From Ochotona curzoniae (taxonomy: Eukaryota > Chordata > Mammalia > Lagomorpha > Ochotonidae), in contig NW_024465885.1 in the NCBI RefSeq assembly GCF_017591425.1, forward strand, positions 30,512,501 to 30,576,500: DNA of 64,000 nt, given 5' to 3'. Shown here piece after piece: positions 35,575 through 45,755 of the stretch (the first letter of the stretch is position 1; each line of letters starts with the position of its first letter). The notes under the pieces were generated by a model. It did no database searches. It saw nothing but the letters and a program-made list of their open reading frames with translations, and was not told the DNA's origin. The translations under genes were made by a program, and so were the position numbers.

Positions 35575-36285
35575 AAGTTAAATAATATGCTACTGAATGA
35601 CTAATGTATTGTTGAAGAAATGAAAAAGAAAATCAAGGACCTTCTTGAAGAAAACTATACTACTGCTTGATCTATGAGTGAGTGAATAATTTAATCAGAA
35701 GAAAGTGTTTTTGAACAGATGAAACTAAAAAAAAAAAAAATCCCATGAGATAGAGTTACCGCTATCTTTGTTGGTGAAGTGTGTCTCCTGCAGGCAACAA
35801 ATAGATGGGTTTTATTTTTAAATCCAGTCTACTAATCTATGACGTGTTAAGGGGATGTATAGTAACTGTGTAATGGAGACTATCATACTTCATGCTGTTA
35901 ATTTCTTTTTTTCTTCCTGTTGCTGATTTTGCTTTGTGGCTTTTCATTTAAGCGGATGTACAGTAATTGTGTAATGGAGACTATCCTATCCAGATGTGAG
36001 GATACAATGCAGTATGCATCTCTACTTCCAGATCAAAGATGGACTCCCAAAGAAACTGTTTACTATAACTTGACAATAGGATGCTTGACTCTCTGCCGAT
36101 TATCCATGCCCACAATGATGGACATAGGACTGTGTATGAAGAACTATACTATAGCAATGATGCAGGGGAACTCAGCTAGGGGTGAGGGAATTGGGGAGGG
36201 GATAAGGGAAATCCCAGGGCCTATGGAACTGTATCATAAAATGATAATAAAAAGAAGTAAAATTAAAAAAAATTAAAAGCCAAGC
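35575..36285 (+). mobile_element. LINE-1 composite ending in a 3' UTR (family B)
   Basis: 35575-35745 is a sense ORF2 linker piece with a duplicated 70-bp unit (35590-35659 and 35660-35729), then an A-run. 35755-35870 reads antisense ('gtgtctcctgcaggcaacaa'). From about 35935 a sense 3' UTR runs to 'aatcccagggcct'-type sequence and an A-rich tail ending near 36285. The 118-codon frame at 35920-36276 is within the UTR and is not an L1 protein. 53905-54180 shares this 3' end. Confidence 0.7.
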
Positions 36286-36401
36286 TGATCTGGTAATTAT
36301 AACATAAATATAATCTATACCATAATTCAAACTGCTTTAAAATATGATTTTAAAGTTAATATTGATTAGATATATGAATATAAAAGTATTAATTTCTGTA
36401 A

Positions 36402-36736
36402 GTTTTTTTTAAGATTTACTTACTTTTACTGGAAAGGAAGATTTACAGAGAAAGAAAGAGATACAGAGAGAAAGATCTTCCATCCACTGGTTCACTTCCC
36501 AAGTGAATGTAACAGCTGGGGCTGAGATGGTTCAAAGCCAGGAGCCAAGAGCTGCTTCATAGTTTGCAAAGCAAATGCAGGGTCCCAAAGATTTGGGCCA
36601 TCCTCAACTGCTCTCCCAGGCCACAATCAGGGAGCTGGATGAGAAGTGGAGTAGCTGGGATACGAACCAGCACTTCTGTGGGATCCAGGCATGTTCAAGG
36701 GGAGGATTTAACCACTGAGCCATTATGCCAGACTCT
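36402..36736 (-). repeat. CSINE, full length
   Basis: 'taagatttacttacttttac', 'ctctcccaggccacaatcag', 'tgagccattatgccaga'. Moderately diverged. Confidence 0.9.
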
Positions 36737-37490
36737 TACATATAATAATTTTAAAATGGTTTCTACCATTTAGGCAAAGACACTTAAGTACATACTGGCA
36801 TACTAATTCATGTCTGGAATTTAATTTTTGGTAAATGCTGCATTTGAGAGAATTGATTGAAATTTAAAAAAACATAGAAAATAATACTACATCATCAGAA
36901 AAAAAACTGCTATCTTAGCAAAGAAGACTTTAAATGACATGTAAAATATTCATATTTTGTACGTATCCTTTTGGGTTGAATACATTTTTCATCATGATGA
37001 CTCCTATTTCAAAGTCAGAAGATTGACCATAAAATGCCTCCTGAAAATTATTTAGTAGTGGAAAAACTACTTTTGAAAAAGTAGTACATAAATATTCCTT
37101 AGAAGTTTTAAAAGTGATGTTGGTTTGATCTTGAAGCCTTTAGTTGTAGAAAATGGCTAAGCCACATGAACGTTAGCTAGCATCCAAAAGCAATAAATAA
37201 AATTTTTTTATCTTGGTTAGATTGTAGCTGTGCTTCTGCTTCAGCTCTTTACTCCATGAATTGATGATAGGAACAGTCTGGTTGTGTTTATTTACTGTCC
37301 CATCAATATATGCTTAATATGGGTATAGATAAAAATGAATCTATGGGAGATATAGGAAGTAACATTATCAATAACCTCAATTATATCCTTAATATTACTA
37401 CACTCTTGTCTGAAATTAATGACCCAGAAATAGCTATAATAATAGACCTCTTATGTAAATTATGCTGTGACTTCATAAGGGATATAGTGT
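36737..37490. other. no gene recognised
   Basis: AT-rich. The 77-codon frame at 37310-37543 runs into the candidate LTR and has no signature. Confidence 0.5.
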
Positions 37491-37495
37491 ATATG

Positions 37496-38046
37496 TTGGA
37501 GCTTGTGAGCAGAGATGACTCCATCTTCCTAAACTACTGGTGAAATGGGGCCACCTCCACTATCACTCTTGTCAAGAAGCTCCAATGTACCTAAGCGCTC
37601 TCCTATCACTCCTGTTAAGAAGCTCTAATGTACGTGAGCATGTCATGAAAAACAAGTTATGGTAAAAATGATAAAAGAAGAAAATGTGTCTTGATAAATA
37701 TGTAAAAAAACATGTTTTTCAGAACTAAGAGAAAGCAAGTGTTATTGATAACATGTAATAACCGATCAAAACATTGTGACAACTGCTTACTTGATCCACT
37801 GAATTGTATAAAACCCATGCCTTGGTTTCAGTCACTGAAGCCATCAGGCTTCCACTTGACAGGAGCCAAAGACCCAGCAGGTTCCCACTAGGCCAGAACC
37901 AAAGCCCAGCAGACTTCCATGAGACTGAAATCTGTGGCTTCCCCCGTCCTGTTTGGTGTGTGCTCACTTGAATAAATGCTCCATTGCGAGCATCCATTCT
38001 TTTGACTCGTGGCATTTGTTCGAGTAACCGGGCTCAGTGTTCACGA
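37496..38046 (+). repeat. candidate solo LTR with a duplicated 43-bp block
   Basis: It could begin 'tgttggagcttgtgagc' and end 'tcagtgttcacgaca'. 'attgtataaaacccatgcc' at about 37803 is TATA-like. 'cttgaataaatgctccattg' at about 37970 is a poly-A signal 165 bp downstream, followed by a GT-rich 3' part. A tandem repeat of 43 bp (37561-37603 and 37604-37646) lies in the U3-like part, as in enhancers of gammaretroviral LTRs. No TSD or internal region is evident, so this rests on organisation alone. Confidence 0.6.
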
Positions 38047-38322
38047 CAATTGATCAAATACTGTCCTTTGAAAAATTTTCACATTTATTACAGAAATAAA
38101 ATTATAGATGCTTTATACTTATAGATGCTCTACATTTTTAAAATGTAATGGAACTTTTCTTTGTAATCCTAAATTGGCATTATCCATTAGATAAACTGGA
38201 ATGTTTGAATTGACTCTGTGTAACCTTTGTATTTCTCAAAAGTTCTTGGAAAACATTTCTAAAAGCAGTATGACTTTCCAATTGAATTAGAACTAAGCTC
38301 TCTTTAACAAAAAGATTTAGTT
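38047..38322. other. no recognisable feature
   Basis: AT-rich, nothing recognised. Confidence 0.5.
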
Positions 38323-38323
38323 A

Positions 38324-38580
38324 ATTCAAAAAAATTTTTTATTGGAAGGGCGGATATACAGAAAGGAGGAAAGACAGAGAGGAAGGTTTTCTGTCCGATG
38401 ATTCACTTCCCAGGCAGTGTTAATGGCTGGAGTTGAGCCATTTCAAAACCAGGAGTCCACAGCCTCTTCCAGGTCTTCCAACGGGTGGGTGCAGGGTCCC
38501 AAGGCTTTGCGCTAACCTCAACTGCTTCCCCTAAGCCACAAGCAGGGAGTTGAATGGGAAGCAGGGCTGCCAGAATTAGA
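38324..38580 (-). repeat. CSINE, truncated before the tRNA-like head
   Basis: The tail and core are present ('ggaagggcggatatacagaa', 'agccacaagcagggagttga'), but the element stops at 'ctgccagaattagag'. The head of about 70 bp is missing, as in 5' truncation. Confidence 0.88.
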
Positions 38581-38584
38581 GTGA

Positions 38585-39105
38585 AAAAATTTAGAGTAAT
38601 TGTTTAAATCCCTTAGTAATGAAAACTGTAGATTAATAAAGTTAGTAGAGTATTTTGAAGTTAATTTTTGGGGGGATGGGCTTGGTTGTTCTTAAAGACT
38701 CCCCAGAGAATCAAAATTGGTGTGGGGTCCATTGACAGTTTGTACGACAAATCAAGTGTCTGACCTTTGAAGAGTGTTTCTTAAGTCGATTTAAAAATTG
38801 TTATTAGCCACTGTGTGTTGCATATGATATAGCCAGATAATAGGGATATAACACAGACAAAATTCTATGTTTTTATAAAGCATTTTTTCTATTTGGATCA
38901 GCTAATAACTGTATATTTGCATATACATGCTATCTTTATATATGAGAGAGCATATATCAAGATAATCATTTCCCCAATTCCATGTTTTGCTATATGTACA
39001 TTTGAGATTATCACATATAGACATAGGAAAATAGTTTTCTATTACCTGACTACCCAATCAAAAGTAGAATATATGTTACAGATATTTGGCTACTGCTTTT
39101 TTCAA
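38585..39105. other. no recognisable feature
   Basis: AT-rich, nothing recognised. Confidence 0.5.
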
Positions 39106-39120
39106 GTTTGCATGCAATTG

Positions 39121-39472
39121 GGCCCGGCACAATAGCGACGGGCCTGGCACAATAGTGTAGTGGTTAAAGACCTTGCCTTGCACGTACTAGGATCCCATAT
39201 GGGCAATGGTTCTAATCCCAGTGGTTCTGCTTCCCATCCAGCTCCCTGCTTGTGGCCTGGGAAAGCAGTGGAGGATGGCCCAAAGCCTTGGGACCCTGAA
39301 CCCACATGGGAGACCGGGAAAGAATTTCCTGGCTCCTGGCTTCGGATTGGCTCAGCTCTAGCCATTGTGGTCACTTGGGGAGTGAACCATCGGATGGAAG
39401 ACCTTCCTCTCTGTCTCTTCTCCTCTCTGTATATCTGTCTTTCCAATAAAAATAAATAAATCTTTAAAAAAA
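39121..39472 (+). repeat. CSINE with a duplicated 5' head
   Basis: A near-consensus copy ending 'aataaataaatctttaaaaa'. The first 20 nt occur twice: 'gggcccggcacaatagcgac' (39121-39140) and 'gggcctggcacaatagtgta' (39141-39160). The TSD is 'agtttgcatgcaattg' (39106-39121) and 'agtttccatacaattg' (39473-39488), which lies outside both heads, so the duplication came in with the insertion or arose within it. Confidence 0.95.
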
Positions 39473-39489
39473 AGTTTCCATACAATTGA

Positions 39490-40658
39490 ATCTTTCCTTA
39501 TGCATGCTGATATTAACATGGGATCTTTTCCAGAGAAACTTGAGAATAAGCCAAAATGATATTTATAAATTGCTGTTTTCTGTGGCATCTACATACTGCA
39601 CTTTTAAAAATTATTTTAATTATAACAAAACTATATGTATTTATATGTTTTTGATAAATGTTTCCATTTTGAGGCAGTTATGAGCAGAATTAAAACCTTT
39701 GCATTTGAAAGTTTAGTCCAGCCAGTAGGCCTTTTACTGCATAAACAGTAAATTTCTATAGACAGTGAATAACAAATTCATAAAATGGCATAAAATGCCT
39801 GATGGAGTTGGAGAATCCTCATTTTTTATCTAAAGAAACAAGATGGAGAAGTTTTCCGTTCTTTTCTTTTTGGAGCTAATATTCTTTAATTTAGGAGCTC
39901 TTTCCCTGCTTCTATGTAATTCTGGAAGGAAGTCAGTGTTCCTCTTCAGCATATCCCAGAACATAGGAGAACACACATGATATAACCTGAAATAATTCCA
40001 GCATTCCGTTTGACAGATACTGTGATCAGGACACACTGTGGCGAAGTGACTCAGACTAAAAGAAACTGGAATTCCTTCCTTGAATATCTGAATTCCTTAT
40101 AAAAATTTAGCTTCCTTTTCCTTTGTGAGCTTTAAATATACAATTGCAGAGCCATCTGTCCAAGTTTCGTAACATATGGAAAAATCCACTCTGCCATGGG
40201 AAATGAGAACAAGAGGAAAAAGTGGAAATGAGAAAGAGGATCATGGATGTATACGTGCCTGGGAGAAGAGAGAGGAATGTACAGGGAAAACGGAATCACG
40301 GAAGACATTTATTGTTTAATTCTAATTCTATCACTTTGGTTTCTTTCCAGCTATAGAAACCAATAAAATATTTTTTAAAAACTGATTTTAAGGTCTGCAA
40401 TATGAACAGATGGTATTTCCTAAAGTGGAAATTTGGCTAACATGAGGTGGGTTGAGTTAGAGAGATGACTTATTGTCTTGGAGAGAAAACTAGCAACTTT
40501 TTAATGCCCAAGAAGTGAGTTTACAAATTACCTATTGAAATTCTGGTTTTCACATTCTCAGCAAGGATGAAAGCATAGAACACTCACTGGCAAATACCAG
40601 AATTTTGCAGTTGCTTTAGATCCTTCCTAAAGGTCAGACCTTAAGCAACAAAAGCTCT
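39490..40658. other. no recognisable feature
   Basis: Unique-looking AT-rich DNA with no repeat recognised. Confidence 0.5.
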
Positions 40659-40660
40659 CT

Positions 40661-40985
40661 TTTTAAGATTTGTTTATTATATTTTTATTTTAAAAGAAGA
40701 GCGAGAGAGAGAGGGAGAAACAGATCTTCCTTTCACTGGTTCACTCTCTAAGTGGCTACAACAGCTGGAGAGGGGTGATCCAAAATCAGGAGCCAAGAGC
40801 TACTTCCAGGCTTCCTCTGCAGGTGCAGTAGCCCAAGCACTTGGACCATCTTGAGATGCTTTCTCAGTCCAATAGCAAGGAGCTGAATCAGAACTAGAAC
40901 ATCTGGGGCAAGAACTGGCACCCATATGGGATGTTGGTTCGTCAGGCAGAGGCTCACCTACAATTGCCATGATGCTCGTCCCAGC
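40661..40985 (-). repeat. CSINE, older copy
   Basis: 'aagagcgagagagagaggga', 'tcactggttcactctctaag', 'gcacccatatgggatgttgg'. Diverged. Confidence 0.8.
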
Positions 40986-40989
40986 ACAA

Positions 40990-41305
40990 TATTTTGTATA
41001 TTCCTGCCTGTCCAAAATGGGAGGGGAAATGTATGCTTGTTATTTTATCAATCTAAGCTGATAAATCTCAATTCATATATTTTTTTCTTTTCCCTTAGGC
41101 AATGACATTTATACATTCTAGGGTGAGTGTGGTTTTATATTTGGGGAAAAAGTAAGGAGCCCTTATGGGATGATGACGTCTCAGGCAGAGGTTACTTATG
41201 CTATACTACACACATACTTCTTGATAATTTCTTATGTATGTAAACAGAAACTTGACAAACTACCAAAAAGTGAATCAAAATCTTTCAAACATTCAAGAAT
41301 CGTAC
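40990..41305. other. no recognisable feature
   Basis: Nothing recognised. 'atgggatgatgacgtctcag' at about 41166 weakly resembles a SINE head. Confidence 0.45.
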
Positions 41306-41307
41306 AT

Positions 41308-41735
41308 TAGGGGCAACCCCCCAATAACTCCACCAGGTCCTGCAGTTTGCATGACAGATGAGGCTGGAGCAGGGCTAACCAGGTAGCTGCGTTCACCAGT
41401 ACATGCGTTGGCTGGTGAGATGATGGACTGAGCTGTCTCTGCACTGGGTGGCATACAGAAGCCAAGTCCAAGGTCATGCTAGGTGAGGATTCTTGGGGAC
41501 TTCCCATGGAGATGGCTGGACTCAAATGACTGCCCCCCATCCCTGGGTACTGATACAGTGTAACAGTGGAGAGTGGCTCCATCACTCCCCTGCTTGTTGG
41601 ATACTGGAGAGGAAAAATCTGAAACATTTCTTCCACTCACCCTCCTCCACCCCTTTTCTCCTCCCTGATCTGAGACCCACATGGGTGTACATCCCTCTTA
41701 ATTATGTGAACCATGTTAAAAATAAAATAAAATTG
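41308..41735 (+). mobile_element. GC-rich A-tailed retroposon, possibly an L1 3' UTR
   Basis: A 400-bp GC-rich block starting 'gggcaaccccccaataactc' ends in 'gttaaaaataaaataaaatt'. The shape is that of a 3' UTR plus A-rich tail. It does not match the family A or B ends elsewhere in this window. Its frames (109 codons on minus, 88 on plus) show no motif. Confidence 0.45.
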
Positions 41736-41739
41736 AATT

Positions 41740-42828
41740 TAAATGAATCCATATATTAACAGCTATAACGTTTTATTTGTATTTAATAAAATGTAGAAAT
41801 AAGATGTGCTTTAGCATGGAACTGGACAAAGAAAATTAAAATATTCATAAAATGTAATTTAGCTCATTAATAAAAAGCAGCAAGTTACGAAAGAAAAAAT
41901 ATGAATAATATGCTTACATGCATTTTCACTTATTGAAAGAAGTCAGATCCAAAGTGTTACACATTGTGTCATTCCATTTGTATGACTTTTGGAAAAAGAA
42001 CAAGCTATGAAGATGGAAAACAGATTAGTGCTTATGAGGCACTGGGGAATCAGGGAGTGGTTGATTACAAATGGTACACATAAGGTAATTTTTAGAGTGA
42101 AAGAAACTGCTCACTGTAGCTCTGGGTGGTGAAGTCTATATGCTTACACAGGTTTGCATCACCAGGGGTGAAACTTTTATAAAAGAAAAATAGCCTTTAA
42201 ATTAACAAAAATGTCAGGGCATCCTGCCTGCAGATTGTAACAAATAAGCTTAACAATTGCAACTTCATTGCAAAGGCCAAGGAGAGGGAAAAACACTCAG
42301 ATAAATACGTTTGGCTTGATATTTTAAAGATAGAGGCAAAAGGAAGTAAGCATAAAGTATATCTTGGTTGATAAAAATGTGTCTTCAAGAAGTAGGGGTT
42401 AATCATCTCACATGTCTGTCTCCATCTGTATCTCTACACACACACACACGCACACACCTGAATCAGACTAGTAAAGATGATAGAGGTGGACATGAGGTTT
42501 CTCAATAGTAGAAGGTTGCACATAAGAGGGGACAGGAAGAAGGCTAAGATTAACTTCATGATACTGGACGAAAATTGAAAATGTCAGTATGAAGCCATTT
42601 TAACTTCATTTGTATAATATATATATGTGTGCAAGATATATATAGGATTTATATGTATAGCAAAGAGATAAATGGATACTTATAGAAGCAATTGTAAATA
42701 TGCATATGCTCCCAGGCTATTGCAAATACGTACATTACCTGACTCTGATGACAGTCTTAAAGCAAAGACTTGCCAGTAGTCACAAGCATCCTCAAAGCAC
42801 AGTTCTAAGTTTATATATAATATTCTTT
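41740..42828. other. no gene; (CA)n and AT-rich runs
   Basis: A (CA)n tract with one interruption lies at 42435-42457 and an (AT)n-like stretch at about 42617-42660. Nothing else recognised. Confidence 0.6.
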
Positions 42829-42831
42829 TGG

Positions 42832-43158
42832 GGGTGATTTATTGATGTATTTTTATTGGAAATCAGATTTACAGAAAGAAGGAGAGAATGAGGAAGACCT
42901 TTCATCTGCTGCTTCACTCTCCAAATTGCCACAAGAGCTAGGAAAGAGCCGAGCAGAAACCAGGAGCAAGAAGCTTCTTCTGGGTTTCTGACATGGGTGC
43001 AGGGTCTCAACGCTTTGGGCCGTCCTCTACTGCTCTTCCAGACCACAGGGACTGAGCTGGAAAGGAAATGGAGCAGCTGAGACCCGAATTGGTGCCCGTG
43101 TGGGATGCTGACACATGCAAAGATAGAATTTAGCCACTAGGCTACCTCACTGGATCCT
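42832..43158 (-). repeat. CSINE, full length
   Basis: 'tggaaatcagatttacagaa', 'tgctcttccagaccacaggg', 'agccactaggctacctcact'. Somewhat diverged. Confidence 0.88.
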
Positions 43159-43159
43159 A

Positions 43160-44020
43160 TATATAATATTCTTCAATGAAACATAGCATTGATGACTTAT
43201 TCTTAGGAAATTCAAGACAAGAATACAGCATCTTGCAGTACAAAAAGTATGGACATGCTCAAAATTGAAAAAGAAGGCGGCCTTATCAAATGATAAATGA
43301 GCTAAAATAAAATGATTCCGTGCAGAAAGCAACACAAAATTTAAGCTACAAATAACTAATGGAATATTTGATCATAATACCTAAATAACGGCAAATTTAT
43401 TAGGAAATAGAGGCATAAACAATTCTACATTACAGAATTAAGAACATAAGATCTCCTTTTAGCAGATTAGGCTTCAATGTTTTCTCATCCCACACACCTG
43501 AGGGTGGGATGGAGTAAGTGTCTTGTTTTGCGAAAACTGGAAGGAGGAGAATAGCAAATTACAATGGAGAACTCCAGTTGGCGTTTCTTATCCACATGAT
43601 AAACATTAATACTATGAATGATTTCGTGTGAATATCATTTAATATCAAACATGACATGATAAAAATGATGCATTCACTTTGCTAGAATTTTTTTTTTAAG
43701 TCACAGTCACTATGTCTTCATGAGAAAAGCATTTAAGCATCTCAGGACATAGTCACTGGGAACCTGCTATTTGAGAAAATCAGAATCAAGAATGACTGTG
43801 AAATACTCAAAGACCAGAGGAGACTTAGGAGACAGGCGGACTCAGTGCAGAGTGAAGCCTAGGGCTGGGTCCTTGAACACAAAGAAGACATTATAAAATT
43901 AAGGAAAATTTTATCGTCCAAATGAAGAATGAATTTTGTTTAAAAATTAACAAACACGCCAGTGCTACTATAAGCGCATCTTTTTCACAAACGTGTGGGA
44001 ATGCAAATGTTAACTATCAG
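43160..44020. other. no recognisable feature
   Basis: AT-rich, nothing recognised. Confidence 0.5.
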
Positions 44021-44022
44021 AG

Positions 44023-44511
44023 AAGTTAAGTTAGGGTTGCAGTGCATTTAAAAAATATAACTATAAAAAGTAAAACTATGTTGAGTATTCCAAAAAGCAT
44101 TAGGAATTTATAACTTCCCACTTGGGGATTGCAAAGATGTTTCTGTTGGAAGATAAAAGTATATTTATCTGCTAAGCTTCTTCTTTTTCCATCATGAAAA
44201 ACAAAGGCAAAATATATGTTTTCATCCTTTATGAGATTTCTTAATTTACATTTCAAATCTGAAGTCAGTAGAGACACAAAGGACTCACTGGCATTTTTAC
44301 TGTCATAAGCACTAACAGATGCAGTCAGGGGGCCTTCCCAGTCACAGTCAGTGGGTGGTTTCAGTGTTTTTTTCCCAGCAAGATTTTCTTTGAGCAATGG
44401 TGGCAAATTATATATGACTTTATTAAGCATGTCACACTTTTTAATAAAACCACTACTTTTCATTAAATGTAAAATAATAGTACTTAAAGCACTAATGGTG
44501 TCATCTAGCCA
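44023..44511 (-). other. unexplained 162-codon open frame (possible old exon or pseudogene)
   Basis: The frame is open stop to stop over about 162 codons; the first ATG is at 44463, giving 145 residues. It is not inside any repeat I can recognise. The N-terminal 110 residues look protein-like in composition ('FIKKCDMLNKVIYNLPPLL', 'TDCDWEGPLTASVSAYDSKN', 'LLTSDLKCKLRNLIKDEN'). The C-terminal 30 are hydrophobic ('FLMLFGILNIVLLFIVIFF'), which would read as one membrane span or as chance AT-rich translation. An 'ag' that could end an intron lies just upstream on the minus strand ('gatggctag' before 44505). I do not recognise the protein. Chance, a decayed exon and a retropseudogene all remain possible. 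Confidence 0.35.
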
Positions 44512-44975
44512 TCATAAAAACCACATTTTCTTATTTGCTATACAGATTACTTCACACTGTAAGAAGAGTTTGGAAAGTCTAAATGCAACATACATTATCT
44601 CTTATATGACATTTCTAAAAGTCAGAGTGTGGCAAAAATCAAATCCTCACACTGAAAGACTCAAATCACAAACCTGAAGAGAATTCAAGTAAAGTATTAG
44701 CAAGAAAATATTTTATGAAATGTTTGACAGGACAGAATGAATAGCTCCTCCACATACATTTGGGCAGTTGAGGCCCTGTGTTATAATCTCTTGTCTCTCT
44801 CACAGTGCTAGTTTAGTCAGATGCTCTTTAAATATGAGTAGTTGATGGGAGACAAATATTATCTAGGGAATATTATTATTTATGAGCAATAACAGGAATG
44901 ATCTTCCAATTCTCATTTTTTGATACAATCGAAGAATGGCAAGTATGGACATGAAAATGCAATTACCAGGGAAGA
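44512..44975. other. no recognisable feature
   Basis: AT-rich, nothing recognised. Confidence 0.5.
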
Positions 44976-44979
44976 TGTA

Positions 44980-45325
44980 TGATATAAAAGTGAAGATGCA
45001 GCTTCTTTGGATGCCTGTATCCCATATCACACTGCTGGCTTTGATTCCTCACTTCTCCTCCAATTCCAGATTTCTCGTAATGTGCACCCTGGGAACACAG
45101 ATTGTGGCCAAAGTCTCAGTGTCCTGGCCACCCACATGGCCGACTTGGAGTGCATTCCTGGCTTCTGGCTTCAGTTGAACCCATCTCATCCATGTGAGAC
45201 ATTTAGAGAGGAAGGTAGTGGGTGGGCTCATTTTTCTTTGTCTGTCATCTTGCCTGCCATACCCCTCCCTGCCTCTCTCCCTTTTTCTCTATTCATCTGA
45301 AACACAAAATAAATATAAAGTGAGT
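44980..45325 (+). repeat. old CSINE
   Basis: 'gaagatgcagcttctttgga', 'tgcctgtatcccatatcaca', 'aatgtgcaccctgggaacac', 'cacaaaataaatataaa'. Diverged plus copy. Confidence 0.78.
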
Positions 45326-45544
45326 GCATGAATAATTGTTCTTCAAGATAGTCCACCAAGTAAGAACATTGTGGTATATTTATGCAGGATATAAGAGTAT
45401 GATGATATAATAAATTACCTTGTTTTTCTGCAGAAATCCGGCTGTTAAGTTTAAGCAAGTTAAAAAACAAAAATTTGGTTAATACTCCTGGTTTATAGTG
45501 AATACCCTTATTCATAAAGTAGTTAGAGTGTTTGATTAGAGACT

Positions 45545-45755
45545 GATGGAGTTTCTCCTCCTCCTCCGATTTAATCCCGAAATTTCTCCAAAGCAACAAA
45601 GATACAGATGAAGATGAAGAAGAATATGAAGAAGGGGGAGAGAAGAAAGAAAAGGCAAAGTTGGAAAATTCATTCGCAGCCAAACAAGAAGCTAACTTAA
45701 ACCCTAAATTACACAGTGGAATGAAGGTCTACCCAACTCAATTGCCTTCCTAATG
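45545..45755 (+). other. short acidic open frame over a purine-rich stretch
   Basis: A frame without ATG encodes 'DTDEDEEEYEEGGEKKEKAK' and continues 30 residues to a stop at about 45751. Such text is often produced by (gaa/gat)n-rich DNA, so it is weak evidence for a gene. The opposite strand gives a 151-codon frame for the same reason. Confidence 0.3.

Noticed and set aside
35920..36276. 118-codon plus-strand frame
   Set aside because: It overlaps the L1 family B 3' UTR and its echoed repeat; no homology seen.
45228..45683. 151-codon minus-strand frame rich in serine
   Set aside because: The serine run is the complement of the gaa/gat-rich stretch and the remainder is AT-rich; part lies in an old CSINE tail.
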